Part shown: piece by piece, positions 45,553 through 57,245 of the stretch
How the letters are laid out: every line of letters starts with the position of its first letter
Numbering within the stretch: the stretch's first letter is position 1
Assembly (NCBI GenBank): GCA_001566295.1
Contig: KQ964263.1
Location: 248,001 to 312,000, forward strand
Length of the DNA: 64,000 nucleotides
Direction of reading: 5' to 3'
DNA from: Microdochium bolleyi
Lineage: Eukaryota > Ascomycota > Sordariomycetes > Xylariales > Microdochiaceae
Program-made: the position numbers and the translations under genes
Notes under the pieces: model-generated
What the model was told of the DNA's origin: nothing
Databases searched by the model: none
What the model saw: only the letters and a program-made list of their open reading frames with translations

Positions 45553-46786
45553 TCAAGCAGCACGATCGCCCGACTCAACCATCTGCCGTATGCTCTCCTC
45601 CAGTCCGCGAAGCTCCGTCCGACCAAAACGGCCCAGTAGCTCCATCATCCTCGTCCTGTCGACCTTGGCCTCCGTCTTCATCTCCAGTCTATCGTCACCC
45701 CCGATCTTGGCCGGCAGCTTCCTCCCAGACTCCATCCCGCTCATGACACCAATAACATCATCCGCATCGAACCCCTCCCCAACCCCCAGCACTCTCTCCC
45801 CTCGCACATCCGCATGCGTCAGCGCAGCGAGGTGCAGCAAGCCCGAGTCCTCCAGATTGAGCAGGAACGTCGCCCCGGGACTCGCCACCCAGCGCAGCAG
45901 CCCCTGCGCACGCTCATCGCCTTGCCACACGCGCAGCATGAGCCCGTTCATGCTCGTCGCGAGCTTCGGATGCACGAACGCGCCTAGCTGGGTGCTCGGC
46001 ACCACCGAGTTGAGCACAAACCCGGGCCTGCCAACATCACCCCGGTCCAGATCAAAGTCCCAGCACGCGCGCTCCGAGAGGATCTTGCTGGTGGCGTACA
46101 CGGCGCCCGCGTTCTGCGGGGCGTACGGCTCCGCCCAGCCCTTCTGGGTGGTCTCCGGGGATGCCCAGGACGAGGGCGTGACGAGGCCGCGGGATTTGGA
46201 CCCGTCGAGGGCCGGCAGCGTGGAGCTGCTCGACGTGTAGACGAAGCGTTCCACGGTGGGCGTCGCTAGGGCGGCGCGGAGCATGGCCTTTGTGAGGTCC
46301 ACCGAGGACGGTATCACGACGGTTGGGTCGTGCGAGAGGGAGGTGTTGCTCGCAGTGTGGACTATGCCGGCGCAGTCTGGGGACGTATCGCCGTGTCAGC
46401 AAAGCGGACAAGGGATGAACAGTTGCGCGCTCGTAGGGGTCGAGGTGCTTGGAGTGATGGCTTTGCTCTTCTCACCTTTCATCGCAGTGACTAGGGTGTT
46501 GTGGTCTGTCATATCCTCAATCAGACACGTCTCGAAAGCTTCCTGGCCGTAACGCGCATGAAAAGCTTCGCGGAGGTATCCGCCCTTGATGTCGTCTCTG
46601 ACAGTGGCCCGGACGCGATAGCCAGCTTTTAGGATCTCGTTGGCCACTGCGCCACCCACTGACCCTGTAGCTCCCGTGCTGATGGCTTGTCAGTCCTTCA
46701 ACGGAGTCGTTCGTGGGGGGGTGTGGTTTGACCTACATCAACACGAGAGATCCTGGCCGGATTGCAAGCTCGATGGAGGAAGCCAT
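45553..46786 (-). CDS. NADP-dependent extended SDR (aldehyde/dihydroflavonol-4-reductase-like)
   Basis: Three exons, 46786-46737, 46678-46476 and 46376-45553, consistent in phase, encode 358 residues. The first intron interrupts the nucleotide-binding motif: splicing gives LVLITGATGSVGG, the TGxxGxxG Rossmann signature at residues 18-26. VRATVRDD then supports NADPH use. VYTSSSSTLP and Tyr178-x3-Lys182 (YATSK) form the catalytic Ser-Tyr-Lys set. The group includes Gre2-type methylglyoxal/aldehyde reductases and dihydroflavonol-4-reductase-like proteins. No targeting signal is present, so a cytosolic reductase of carbonyl compounds is likely. Confidence 0.9.
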
Positions 46787-47608
46787 GTTTGTGTTCCTCG
46801 TGGGTTCGGAACTCACTACAAGCATTGAGCAGAGGAGAGAGAAATGGCGAGCTGGTAACTGTTGGCATAACACACGTGGGATATGTTAAGCTTCAGTCAC
46901 TCCCAAAATGTCAAATGGCAGTACATATTATAGGAAAAGTCTGAGTGCAGGATGTTGCAGCCCAGTCTGGCCAGTTGGCAATAATTTTAGACGTGCATGA
47001 TAACCCACTTGCCACATAAATAATAAGGAGCCGCAACTGCGAACAAGGATCCTACTCCTGCGCTGTTTAGTGCTTATTGACCCACAGAGCGGCCGCTCAA
47101 CATGCAGGGTTACAGTAGTGCATCTCGCCGGACTGACTCACTGGCCGGCTATATGGGGGTTTGTGATCCGCTAGCGACGTCTACAGTGAAGGCGTCGAGA
47201 TGTCGACTGATGGAAGTTGACAATAACCACGCCGGGAGTTTCTTGCAGCCGATACCATTACAGTCACGGCCCCATTCTGGTAACGCGCAGGCATCAGCGA
47301 ACCTGGGTTCGGAATCGCACGGGCCCATAATGCCAAGAAAATATCTTGCTCATAGACAGACATTGTTGCAATGTCACCACAAATCGGAGCTAGATAAATA
47401 GAGCTATGCAAGACCCCTCTCGGTCAGTGTCGACCTAGTCATTCAAGAACCCTGATCTCCACCACTCCCATCAATCTTCATGGCCAGCACCGCGCCGCCC
47501 ATCACAGCACTGACCAAATGCAAGCGGCCAGGCGTCACGGTCCACCAACCGCAGTGTGTTTCACTAGAGTAACGCCGAGCCTGCATTGAGATTGGGCGTA
47601 CCCGTGCT
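46787..47608. other. Spacer between reductase and CE5 genes
   Basis: This 822-bp region should hold the promoter of the reductase and the 3' end of the esterase gene. No gene is supported. Confidence 0.5.
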
Positions 47609-48570
47609 TCAGAGCTTAGTCTTGACCCACGCGGCAGCCTCCTGCGTGAAGACGTTGAAGTAGCTGGTGTGCGCGCTGGGGTCGGTGCCGCCGGCAGAGC
47701 AGACCTGGTCGCCGCGGAGGCACCACGAGCGGAGGGCCGAGGAGTACGTGTTGAGCGCGGACAGCTGGGTGCCGGTACGGGGCCAGAGCTGTAGGTTTAA
47801 CCCGGGTTAGCACGCTTTTGCACTAGGGGTACAAGAAAGGGGACTGTGGATGGAGTGTGAAAGTAGGAGAGGCTCTGTGTCGGTGAAGAACGAAGTTGAC
47901 TTACACCCGCGCCACCGGCTCCAGTGCCGGTGTTGTACGACTGGCTCGCAACGTGGCGGACGTCTCCGAAGAAGAGAGCGGCAACGACTGAGAGTCTGAT
48001 TAGCAAGTGCCTTTCCGAGTGGCAGTATCGTTATATCGACCACTTACTCTTGTTGCCAGGCGAGCTGCTCCGGCTCAGCCCAGTCGAGGTCGGCTGCGTG
48101 CAGCCGTTGAAAGTGCCGCCGCCACCACCGAGGATGTCGCCTACGACATGGCCACCCTATTTTTCACAATCTCGATCAGTACAACTTGCTCACTTCTCGC
48201 CAAGCCTGCAGGACATGTGTGCCTGAGACTGGGTTGGACTCACCTGCGAGTATCCGGTCAACACGAGCTTGGCGTTCGGGCACCGCGCCGCGTACGCCGT
48301 GATCTGGGCCTTCCCGTTGACCACGCCCGCCTGCGCGGAGCTGCAGTAGTTGTCAAAGGTCGCCGGGTACGTGATGTCCTCGTACCCGCAGCTCGCGATG
48401 CCGCTGCAAATGGCCGTCGCGAGGGCGCCTTGGCGGCCTGGGTACGGCTCCGTCGAGCCGCGCGCAATGAAGACGTGCACGGACTGACAGGCCGCCTGGC
48501 GCTCAACGAGGGGCGAGGCCAGGGCGCCGCTGGCGAGGAGCAGGGCGGTCGTGGCGACAGAGGCAAGCAT
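47609..48570 (-). CDS. Secreted CE5 esterase (acetylxylan esterase/cutinase)
   Basis: Four exons, 48570-48244, 48156-48048, 47987-47905 and 47788-47609, encode 232 residues in consistent phase. The start is the ATG before LASVATTALLLASGALA, a signal peptide; the longer frame begins only at TTG. The family features are complete: VHVFIARGSTEPYPGRQG, the nucleophile motif GYSQGGHVV built across intron 1 (Ser108), GDILGGGGGTFNGC, then LFFGDVRH, and the catalytic Asp and His in GDQVCSAG and AHTSYF. The early ARGSTEP and the GGT loop suggest an acetylxylan esterase rather than a cutinase, but the split is not certain. It acts outside the cell on plant polymers. Confidence 0.93.
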
Positions 48571-49344
48571 TTTTGTTAACAAAGGGCCGGCGAGCGGGGT
48601 GGGATACTGGGAGATGCTGGGGGCTGGAGTGGGAACTCTGGTGGTGGCCTGAGTATACTAGCACGCCATCAGGGACGACGGAATAGTCTCGTGCTTTATA
48701 GGGAACAAGCATCACTATAGACGGCACAAGCCGATATAGCGATCGTCATCATGCCTCGGCGACTTTCAAGGACAAGCTTCTCCACAGCGATGCACATGGC
48801 AGTCCTCGGCAGGGGTTCTCCACAGATTTGCTCCGTGGCATGGCGGCCTGGGATGAAATGCACCCCGGATCGAGCAGGTGCCAGTCTTTGTGTGGGATCG
48901 GCAAGCCGATCGGCAGTTGGGAATGCGACGCTGGGGGGCCCTGCGAGCACGGTGGACTCCAATATGCTACATCCGAGATGGCGCCGGTTCATGCTTGGCG
49001 GGCAGCCGAAGATCTTCCGCTAAGACTGTCGAAAGCGGCGGCATGTGCTTATGAGTGAGTGATAGAACGGCGATGCAGTGACGGTCTTGATCTACATACT
49101 CTATTTGGACGTCTTTCGCTTTGCGGGCCCAAGATCATCCGGGTGTGGCAGCCTGCATGGAATAGGCGTCACACATTCGGTCCGTCCTGCAAACAATTGA
49201 CAGAAGAATCGGAAGCGACAGATCCTGTCGGGCTAAATCTCACAGTTTGTGGCTTCTAGCAGCGGACATGTCTTCTTCACCAGAAACGTCAACAGTGCTT
49301 GCCTGAAAGCCATATCTCTGGCAGCTCGTATTGGTGTATTCCAA
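48571..49344. other. Spacer upstream of the CE5 gene
   Basis: It includes the promoter of the esterase and the 3' flank of the EEP gene. Short frames on both strands show no motifs. Confidence 0.5.
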
Positions 49345-50466
49345 TCACTTGATTGAGAAAACAGCCTTGATACCGAGATGATCCGTAACCCACGCCTTTT
49401 CCATCTCGACCTCCTCAATCAGCGTCTCCCTGTCCTCCACCCCTTCCACTTCCACATCCTCCCCGAACCGCTCAAAATGCTCTACTTCCAAGCCCTCACC
49501 ACAAAACAGGAACTTGTCCATCCTGCACAGCCCGTACCGCTCCCTCTCCGCGATGCTCGCCGTCTGACCCCACGTCATGCCCTCCTCGGCGCCCTCGACC
49601 CCGCCGAGCTCGAGGTACGCATCCTTGAGGCCGTTCTCGTCGTGCAGGGTCTCGTCGAAGTCCTGGATCGCGTTCATGTCCCCACCGATGACTGCGTAGG
49701 TGGCGGAGTGCATGTATGCGGCGGCCTCGGCGAGCTGGCGCGGACGTCGCGGGGGTGAAGAGCGGAGGGACTCGAGGTGCGTCGAGCAGAGGCGCAGGAT
49801 CCGGGGTTTCGTGGACGTGATAACAGTAGCCGATTCGACGCCCATACCGGATGACGGTGTACCCATGCGGATGTCGACGAACAGGGCGTCTCGCTCCATC
49901 GGGGTGATGGTGTAGTGGATGCGACAGACCTGTGCGATGGAGAGAGCCTTAGGGATGAGCATGCATGTGCCTGGCGGTTGTCAGCGGGTTTGATTTCCTT
50001 GCAGATGCACCATGGACGGTCGGTAGCGGCATCACGTACCATATCCCTCTGATTCCCAATGCTCGGCAGTGATGTCCGTGACATGGTAGTCTTGACGGAC
50101 CCAGTCCTGCGCCTGGATGAGCCTCAGGTCAGGCACGGTCATCTCGTTGAGCATGATAACCTTGGGCACACCCTTGCTGTCGACCGCCTCGACGTGTGTC
50201 CTCAGATGCTTCAATGCCGCCTTCATCCGTGCCTCATCAAGGATGCGCATGAAGTCAATGTTCCACGAGAGCACCTCAATCTTGTCGAGCGCTACGGCTT
50301 CGATCTTGGAATCCTGTGTCGTGTCGAAGGCCTGCCACACGTCGTGCTCCGTGGAGTAGGCGTAGCATGGCTGGATGTGCGGTATACCGCGGGTCCACGG
50401 GCGCGGGCTGTCTGGCTTGCCGTACGTATTGCGCTGGACGTTGTCGGAGAATGTGACTGGTGACAT
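49345..50466 (-). CDS. Endonuclease/exonuclease/phosphatase (EEP) family protein, TDP2-like
   Basis: Two exons, 50466-50040 and 49970-49345, encode 350 residues. The EEP motifs occur in order: VLSWNID (metal-binding Asn), IMLNEM (metal Glu), RLCSTHLESL (catalytic His), VIGGDMNAIQD and, at the end, WVTDHLGIKAV. This set of motifs and length resemble tyrosyl-DNA phosphodiesterase 2-like proteins, which remove protein adducts from DNA 5' ends. Other EEP members cut RNA, lipids or sugars, so the substrate is uncertain. No secretion signal is present. Confidence 0.88.
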
Positions 50467-51213
50467 CGCGAGGAAGATGGGATGTGTGGGGCCGTCTTTG
50501 CCACACTCCTTCCTACCTTAAAGAAGGCAAAGAAGCAAAAGAGAGTTTCGTTACAAGACAATGATGGTGAGTAAGCATCTGCAACAGCCTGGAAAGGTGA
50601 TCATGGTCGTGAAACAATTCGTCAGGCGCACTGCTGCCTGAGCGTCGATGACTCGTAGTCGTCAGCCAACAGAGCGGGGCAGGCCAAGGCTTCCTGTTGC
50701 TGATAGGTTGCTTGACTGGGCTCGTCCTGCGCAAGGCTGGAGAGTAGTGTTCTTGGGCTTTTCAGCAATACTGGGGTCAGAAATTCCTCACTACCACTGT
50801 TGTTTGCTGCTTCCAGGACCTTCTGATCGTGGCAATAGCGAAGCATGCTAACGACCAGGGTGCCGGTGGCCTCGCCCCAAGACTCTGTCAATCTTTTTTC
50901 TAGCGCAGGTGTGCCCCCTCCTGTACGCTCAGGTTCGTGGTAGTCTATCGCCAATGGCCTGAATGCCTGTATGTTCTCGCCCGCCGGAGCGGCGATCTTG
51001 AACCATAGCGTGGCGTCCCCCCCCCCCACCCACCCAAGCAATGTTGGCAGACCTAATGAACAAAGGGGACGAACCTGGGGCGGCCACTGTGGGCACTCAG
51101 TTACATGCCACAAGGACCAGCAAATTCTCACGACTGTACCTTTACAGCAGAGGAAACTCCGTCAGGATGTTTGTCTGAATGTGTCGCCTTTCTGGCTTTA
51201 GACATGATATTCT
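50467..51213. other. Spacer between EEP and regulator genes
   Basis: This 747-bp region contains a run of 11 C at 51017-51027. A 169-codon minus-strand frame crosses it but has no motif and no signal. Confidence 0.5.
51017..51027. repeat. Poly-C homopolymer
   Basis: Eleven consecutive C residues, followed by CACCC units. Direct observation; prone to sequencing and length errors. Confidence 0.8.
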
Positions 51214-53217
51214 TCATCCACTTGGGACTGCTGCTTTCCCCCTTTCGATACCTCCCTTTCGAATACTCGAGGCGAGCATCTGTACGGTCTTGTCCTCCGC
51301 TCTGCCGTCCGGAGCAGGCACTTTCGATAATAGATGCACACGATATAACGAGTAGTCCTCGTTCCACCATCCGCCGACCCAGCTGTACTGACGCGCCATG
51401 GGAATCGTCCCAGAGATAGGATCGCGATGCTTCTCCTCGGCCTCGAACAGCGCCCTGGATCCCAACAACGTCCCCCGGATATCCCAATGACTTTTCCACG
51501 AGATTGTGCCCCCCAGCAAGTCCAGTGCCTGGCGCCGGTATCGACCGTTACTGGTGTCCTGCGCGATCTGGAAGAGGACGGGCAGCGCGCCGCCTCCAAA
51601 GACGGTCCGGTCCTGCAGCGTCGAGATGCCGCCCATGGGCGATGCCGACTGCGCCTGCACCGCCAGATTGTTGCGGGTGCTCGTGATTAGCACAGACTCG
51701 CACTGGGTGAGCAGGTGGGATGTCGCGGAGTCGTGATTACTCCACGTCTTGCCCGGGAAGTCGAAGACAGCAGCGACCGAGTGGAGGCACTTGTCTATGG
51801 CGATGGCCTCCTGGCGGCAGTTCTCGACGATGATATGGCCATCAGGTGCAGTGGTGCAGGCCGCGCTGGCCATCCGCTGCGTGACAGCGGTCTTCCAGGA
51901 GCCAAGCAGTGCCATGATCTCACCCTGCTCCACGAACCAGTGCGCCGGTGGGCCACAGGTCGAGATGCCATCCGCCATATGTTTTCCTCCGTTGGTGTGC
52001 TGTGCCACAAGCATCTCCCCTTGTTGACGAATGTACCAGAGCCACGTCAGGTTCATGCACCGCGTCCACACGCGGCAGAACGTCTCGTGGCTTTCGGCAG
52101 GCCCGGGGGGCTCGGGTCCGCGATATGAGCTGACGGGCCACGCGAATAGCACGGCTCGGGCCTTCGGATACTGTGGCGACAGGGCGGCGTGAAAGATGGC
52201 ATTGCGGACGAACACGCCCTCGGCCTCGGCCACGCCTTCGTCGTCGACAGACGCGGCGATCTGGGACTTTGGGTTCTTGGCACTTCGCATAGTGCCAGCC
52301 GTGATGGAAAGCTGTAGGACTTGGAGGGCGTGGGCCCCGAGCCGATCCGCGGCAGATATGTTGCCCTGCAGACCCTCGAACGCGATCAGAAGAATGGTCG
52401 TGATTAGAATCGCACGGGCCGAACTCTGCTGGCCCTGAACGTGCGACATGATGATGCTGCGGAACGAGGAGATGGCCTTGGTGTAGTACTGCAGGGCGTG
52501 GTAGTAGTGGCTCTGGATAGTCTTGCCGCCAGCTGTAGACCATCGGACCGGCTCTATTCGTCTCTTGTAAAGGGGCACCATACACTCGGAAGACTGTGCC
52601 TCAAGGCGCATCTGTTCTACAGCCCGAGCTATCGCGCCCAGCGCGAAAGTGGCATTGCGGACGCACTCGTCTCTAGCCGTCTCACGCAGCACGGTCCGCC
52701 TCCAGAACTCGCCGTCGCCGTAGCCCAGTTGCGTGATGACATGATGCTGGAAAGTGTCGAAGTAGGACACATCCCAGGGCTTCATAGCCGTGCTCGACGG
52801 CTGTACGAAACACAGTATCCGGATGCTGGTATTGTCGTTCGGGAGGATAGCGCGAAAGGGCTGTCTGCCGCCGCGGACCAACACGGCGGGCTCGTAATCC
52901 TTGGGCTTCAACCCGGGATAGTCACAGGCGATCTTGCGTCGATGGCAGCGCGTGCATGCAGGCTTGGTTTCATCGCATTTCACATGCGCTGCTTTGCAGT
53001 GGCCGCATCCTGGAAGCCAGCGGTTTGTGCCGTCCCTGTCAGCAAGGGGCAGGTCTCGGGAATTTTGAGAGGCTAATGCAGGAACCACCGCGCTGAGTCG
53101 TCCAATAGAGAAAGAGGGCTGCTTACCTGTCTTGACCTTTGGAGCACTTGCACGCTTTGCTCTGCGATTCTCTCCGAGGAGCCAGTGGTGTCTGTCAGAG
53201 TTGTGAGTTGGCTCCAT
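51214..53217 (-). CDS. Zn2Cys6 fungal transcription factor with an in-frame intron
   Basis: Two exons, 53217-53127 and 53009-51214, encode 628 residues. Without splicing the frame stays open, because the intron is 117 nt (39 codons). Splicing joins APKVKTG to CGHCKAAHVKC and gives the usual fungal KTGC start of the zinc knot. The cysteines are at 32, 35, 42, 49, 52 and 59 (CGHC...CDETKPACTRC...C). A typical middle segment follows (YFDTFQHHVITQLGYGDGEF, ALGAIARAVEQMRLEAQ, HYYHALQYYTKAISSFRSII), characteristic of the fungal-specific regulator family whose targets are rarely known. It lies upstream of the NLR and acyltransferase on the same strand but they are probably separate transcription units. 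Confidence 0.88.
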   Translation of the reverse strand: MEPTHNSDRHHWLLGENRRAKRASAPKVKTGKQPSFSIGRLSAVVPALASQNSRDLPLADRDGTNRWLPGCGHCKAAHVKCDETKPACTRCHRRKIACDYPGLKPKDYEPAVLVRGGRQPFRAILPNDNTSIRILCFVQPSSTAMKPWDVSYFDTFQHHVITQLGYGDGEFWRRTVLRETARDECVRNATFALGAIARAVEQMRLEAQSSECMVPLYKRRIEPVRWSTAGGKTIQSHYYHALQYYTKAISSFRSIIMSHVQGQQSSARAILITTILLIAFEGLQGNISAADRLGAHALQVLQLSITAGTMRSAKNPKSQIAASVDDEGVAEAEGVFVRNAIFHAALSPQYPKARAVLFAWPVSSYRGPEPPGPAESHETFCRVWTRCMNLTWLWYIRQQGEMLVAQHTNGGKHMADGISTCGPPAHWFVEQGEIMALLGSWKTAVTQRMASAACTTAPDGHIIVENCRQEAIAIDKCLHSVAAVFDFPGKTWSNHDSATSHLLTQCESVLITSTRNNLAVQAQSASPMGGISTLQDRTVFGGGALPVLFQIAQDTSNGRYRRQALDLLGGTISWKSHWDIRGTLLGSRALFEAEEKHRDPISGTIPMARQYSWVGGWWNEDYSLYRVHLLSKVPAPDGRAEDKTVQMLASSIRKGGIERGKAAVPSG

Positions 53218-53628
53218 GACGGTTCGTATACATGAGCCTATGCGAGACGAGAATGAGTGGTAGCATGAAAGAGTCAAAAGGCAACAGCAGCCGAAAGAAA
53301 ATGAACAGAAGCTGGGAGCCCATCCGACTCCCTGATCAAATTGCAAGTCATGCTCTGCGGCACTGCTTATCCTTGTACGCAGCCCTTGCTGTTTGATTAA
53401 TTTCCCACATTTGTCCCTGCCAGGGACCAATGAGTCTCTTCATGCTGGACAAGGAGCAGCCAGCAACCGATTCAGAGCTCGGCGTGGGGCACAACCAGCT
53501 GGGGATACTGGCAGATTTTAATGGAATGATCCTGGTTCATCGGAACTTTCTCCGATATGCCTGCATATATAGCAGTCACATTTTGGTTTCACCGCTTGAG
53601 CCCGTAGCCCCCTACGCGTCTACAAGGT
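53218..53628. other. Spacer between the regulator and the NLR gene
   Basis: This 411-bp region holds the regulator promoter and the NLR 3' end. The regulator frame remains open into it from 53430, but without plausible protein. Confidence 0.5.
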
Positions 53629-56620
53629 CTATGAGTGAAAGATTGGTTGCTGGAAGTTGGCTAGGGCTGTAGTGAAGTCTTGACTTAGCAGTGCCCAGTC
53701 AAGTGGTGTACGGCCCAGAGCGTCCCTCACGTTGGGACGGGCGCCGTGGTTCAGTAGTATGCGGAGAAGCGCTGTCCGACGCCCGAGCACGACATGATGG
53801 AGCAACGTGGCTGTCCTGTTGGAGTCGAGGCTTACGTTTGGGTTGCAGCCTCTCTGAAGCAGGACCTCAACCATCCCCGAGCGGTATCCTTCAACGGCCC
53901 CTTGCAGCGGCGTCATTCGTGGCCCTCCGCTTCCAGGTCCCCCAAGACATTGGTTGGTCATGTCCACGACCCCGTCGTGCTCGATAAATTGTTCGAGGAG
54001 GCATGGCAGATCTTCGCAGGCAAGAGCGAATTGTATGTTTGGCCTGATCTCATATCTCTTTCCCCCGGGCCGGTAGAGGTTGGCGAACTGTCTCCATTCC
54101 GCTAGATCCAAGGTCGACACGAAAAGAAGTTGCGAAAAACCGAGAGCCGCTCGCTCCGCGTGATACAACATTCCGATACAGGCGTACTCATTGAATGGCT
54201 CGCTGATGATCTTCGTTGGGCGCCAATCCCCTTGGTACACCGGAAATCGCCGCTGATGCTCTCGCGAGAAAAGTTGCTTGTCAGACTTCATAAGATCGTA
54301 GTGAGATCTACACAAATATTTCAGTCTTTCGTGACAGCTGGCACTGTCGTGCGCCTCGTCACGAAATAGTTCCTTCATGCCGCTCTGCTCGATGAAGTAG
54401 TCCTTGACCGACTGGTGAATGAATTGCATTTTAGGTTCGAAGCTGCCCGTTGCTTCCACCAGTCCACGTGAGGTACTTGTGATGAAATTCGCAAGGACTT
54501 CGTCCGTGACCGCATTGGCATTCCAAGGCCCAGGGCTTTTGCCTGATCTTGAATCGAGGCCAAGCATCATGGCACGATAGTAATCCTGGGGTGACAGAGG
54601 CATTGCAGAGTAAAGAATCCACTGGACACAGAGTTTGAGATCCTCCAAGTCCCTCTGGTCTCTGTGAATGATGTCCTTGAACAGATCGCTAAGTCCTGGA
54701 GTTAGCTGCTCGAGACGTTCTGCGAGTCTGGAATCATCGACACGACCCCGTCTCAGGTCTTGCGAGAGTAAACTGAGGACCAGTACTGCCCATAGGAAAA
54801 CACCTTGTGCCTTGCCCATGATTGCATTTTCAAGGTACTGCTGAAGTCGCACGGGCCAGCCTGAGAGCTCTGACCTGACGTACCGCAGGAGATCCAGGGC
54901 GTGGCCCTCTTGTTCATTGAGAACGATCTGCAGCCCGTTGCGCATGTCGACCACAGGGTATGGCCGACTTGAGAAACAGATACGGAGGGAAACGGCATTC
55001 GCGAAAGCAGTCTTTGCCTCCCGTTGAAAACGCCTGACCATCTCCAGACCTTCTGCCTCGTGGCACTCGTCCAGAGCGTCGATGAACAGTGTTAAGCAAC
55101 GCGTCTGTAGCATCGCCACTGCCTTTGACAACAGGCTGCGAAGCTTGTTGAGCGACCAGGGGGGACTTTCGTGACTTTCGAGCACAGATTGAAGCTGTGG
55201 GACCTCCCTCAGGAGCTGGAACAGGATTGAACGATACATGCCGGTCGTTGACCGCTCTAGCTCGCTACCTCGGGCGTGAAAGAAAAATGACAGAACAATA
55301 TGGTCGGATTCTGCCCCTTCTTGGGTGGCCTCAAAGAGGTATTTCATGGCAGTGGACTTCCCAACGCCAGCCTTGCCCCTGATCCAAAAGAAGCCGTGGT
55401 GTGAGAACATTCGGCTGGGGTCCAACCAATCCAGATAGGATGGATGCTGCATGATCCATTCGCATGTATCATCATGAGGTTCGGCGATGTCTTCGTATCG
55501 GGAGTCTATCTGTGGGAACCAGAGACTTCTAAAGAGTTCTCGCTGTTGCTCCCCTTGTGTTCTCGGTTCTAGTACCGGGAGGTTAGTGCTTGAAAATGAG
55601 CTGTATACATCTAGGTCTGTTCCACGTACCTAGCATTCCAGCTTCACCACCGCCAGAAACCACAGCTGGCTGTAAGACTGTTGCAGTGTGCAACAGGAAC
55701 AACTTTGCGAACACTGCCGCCGTGGCTGAAGCGTAGTCCTGCCACTCCTTATTTTTGTGAGAGTCTGCGTAATCGCAGATGCCTCTGACGACGAGATTTG
55801 GAAAGTCGTGCTTGAGACCAGCGGCCTCCATCTCGATGCAAAGAGCCCCGTGTGTCTTTCCGATGCGATCGCGTAGCTTCGCGTCCTTGACAACCTGATC
55901 GCCAGACTCAATGGTACCGTAGTGCACGACCGAGTTGTTGCCGTCCTGTCGCTCTCCCCTGACGGTCAGTTTCGTGCTATCGCAACATTCGCAGCCCCTT
56001 GCATCATCCTCGTGCTCATAATCGTTCTGGTGTAGATCATCGGATAGCCTCTTCCGATCGAGGCGGCGCCGAAGTGACGGATAAGAGTGTCGCAAGTGTT
56101 CGAGCTCTGGGCCAATGCACTGCGGTTCAAGCGAAGCTCGCAGAAGCGATAGGGTGGTTCCGACGGAGCTGTGCAGGCTATATGTTGTGCTTGTGTGCAA
56201 GAACTCTCCGCCTTTGAGCTGCTTCCCGAGGTCGTGTTGCACGATTCGCTGTCCGACAACGACGTCGCCGAGCCTGACGTCTGCGGGAAAGGGGACTCCA
56301 CCGGCGATGCCGACGAGTAGGAGCATGTGAATGCTGGGAAAGCTACGCCGCATGTGCACGGCGACATTGGCGGCACTGTTATTGCCGTAGTCCCCCGAAG
56401 GTAGGCATGCGAAGACGACGTTGTGATGGTGGATACGACCAAAGGCATAGGTGTTATGATCGTCGCTGTCTCGTGGGAGAGTCTCATGCTGCTCATCGAG
56501 GCAGGCCAGGGCGGCTCGCAGCTCAAGCGGAAGAGCACTCACCCAGCCCACGCTGTACTCGTCTCGACGCAGTAGGCGCTGTGGCTGCTTCGGGATGCGG
56601 CCCCTGTGCCTGGTGGCCAT
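53629..56620 (-). CDS. NLR-type STAND protein: PNP-UDP domain, NACHT, ankyrin repeats
   Basis: Two exons, 56620-55630 and 55568-53629, encode 976 residues; the intron has a perfect CACTAAC branch point. Residues about 20-325 form a nucleoside-phosphorylase-like domain (VGWVSALPLELRAALACLDE, LLVGIAGGVPFP, GALCIEMEAAGL, VVRGICDYADSHK). The NACHT domain begins at FWIRGKAGVGKST (Walker A about 395-403), followed by VLSFFFHARG, LTLFIDALDE (Walker B about 489-498) and RICFSSRPYP. A helical region leads to C-terminal ankyrin repeats (TPLQGAVEGYRSGMVEVLLQ, LLRILLNHGARPNVRDALGR). PNP-NACHT-repeat is a common fungal NLR layout linked to non-self recognition and regulated cell death. All nucleotide-binding motifs look intact. 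Confidence 0.95.
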
Positions 56621-57245
56621 CTTGGTCTAGTCCTTCTCCCTGATGGCGTTCGGAGCGGCCTGGATCTTGGCCGATAACACGCACCGTAACCAATCTGGGT
56701 GGCGTGGAGGTGAACGTCCAAGGCGGAGGCCAGATGATGAATCGAGAGGTAGGAGGATAGGAGGCTTTTCCACGCTGTGAATCTGGCCTTATGCAGGTTG
56801 GTTCCGCCTGGCAGTAACGCCGACCCCTCTCTCTGCTGTTCGCAGACAAGGAGGGGTATGCATACTCCAAGCCAGGCTGGATGCCATTAACAAGAGCCAA
56901 CCGGCCAATGGAGTCCGATTGGTAAGGTGGTGGAAGGCGTACTGGTCCCAATCCACCAAAACCGGTCGTAATGATTCGAACAGTCGCACACTTGCACAAC
57001 GGCACCGTGACCGTTGGCTACAAGTCCTGGTCTTCAAGGATGAAATAATCAAAAGCCAAACCCCCATATTTGGTTTCACGGATGCGGAGGCGTCTTAGGA
57101 GAGCCCGAAGCAAACACTGAACGATATACAACAGTATGCATTTGGCTCGGCTCTGTGGGGTTCTACTCTAGCCACATCTTGGAATCTCCTGTTGCGATCT
57201 ACAATGACAGGACAAGATGAAAGAATGATGAAAACGAAAGAAACT
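56621..57245. other. Spacer upstream of the NLR
   Basis: This 625-bp region carries the NLR promoter and the 3' flank of the acyltransferase. No gene is supported. Confidence 0.5.

Noticed and set aside
50622..51131. 169-codon minus-strand frame, considered as a last exon of the regulator gene
   Set aside because: No donor/acceptor pair joins it convincingly and the regulator already ends at a plausible stop at 51214.
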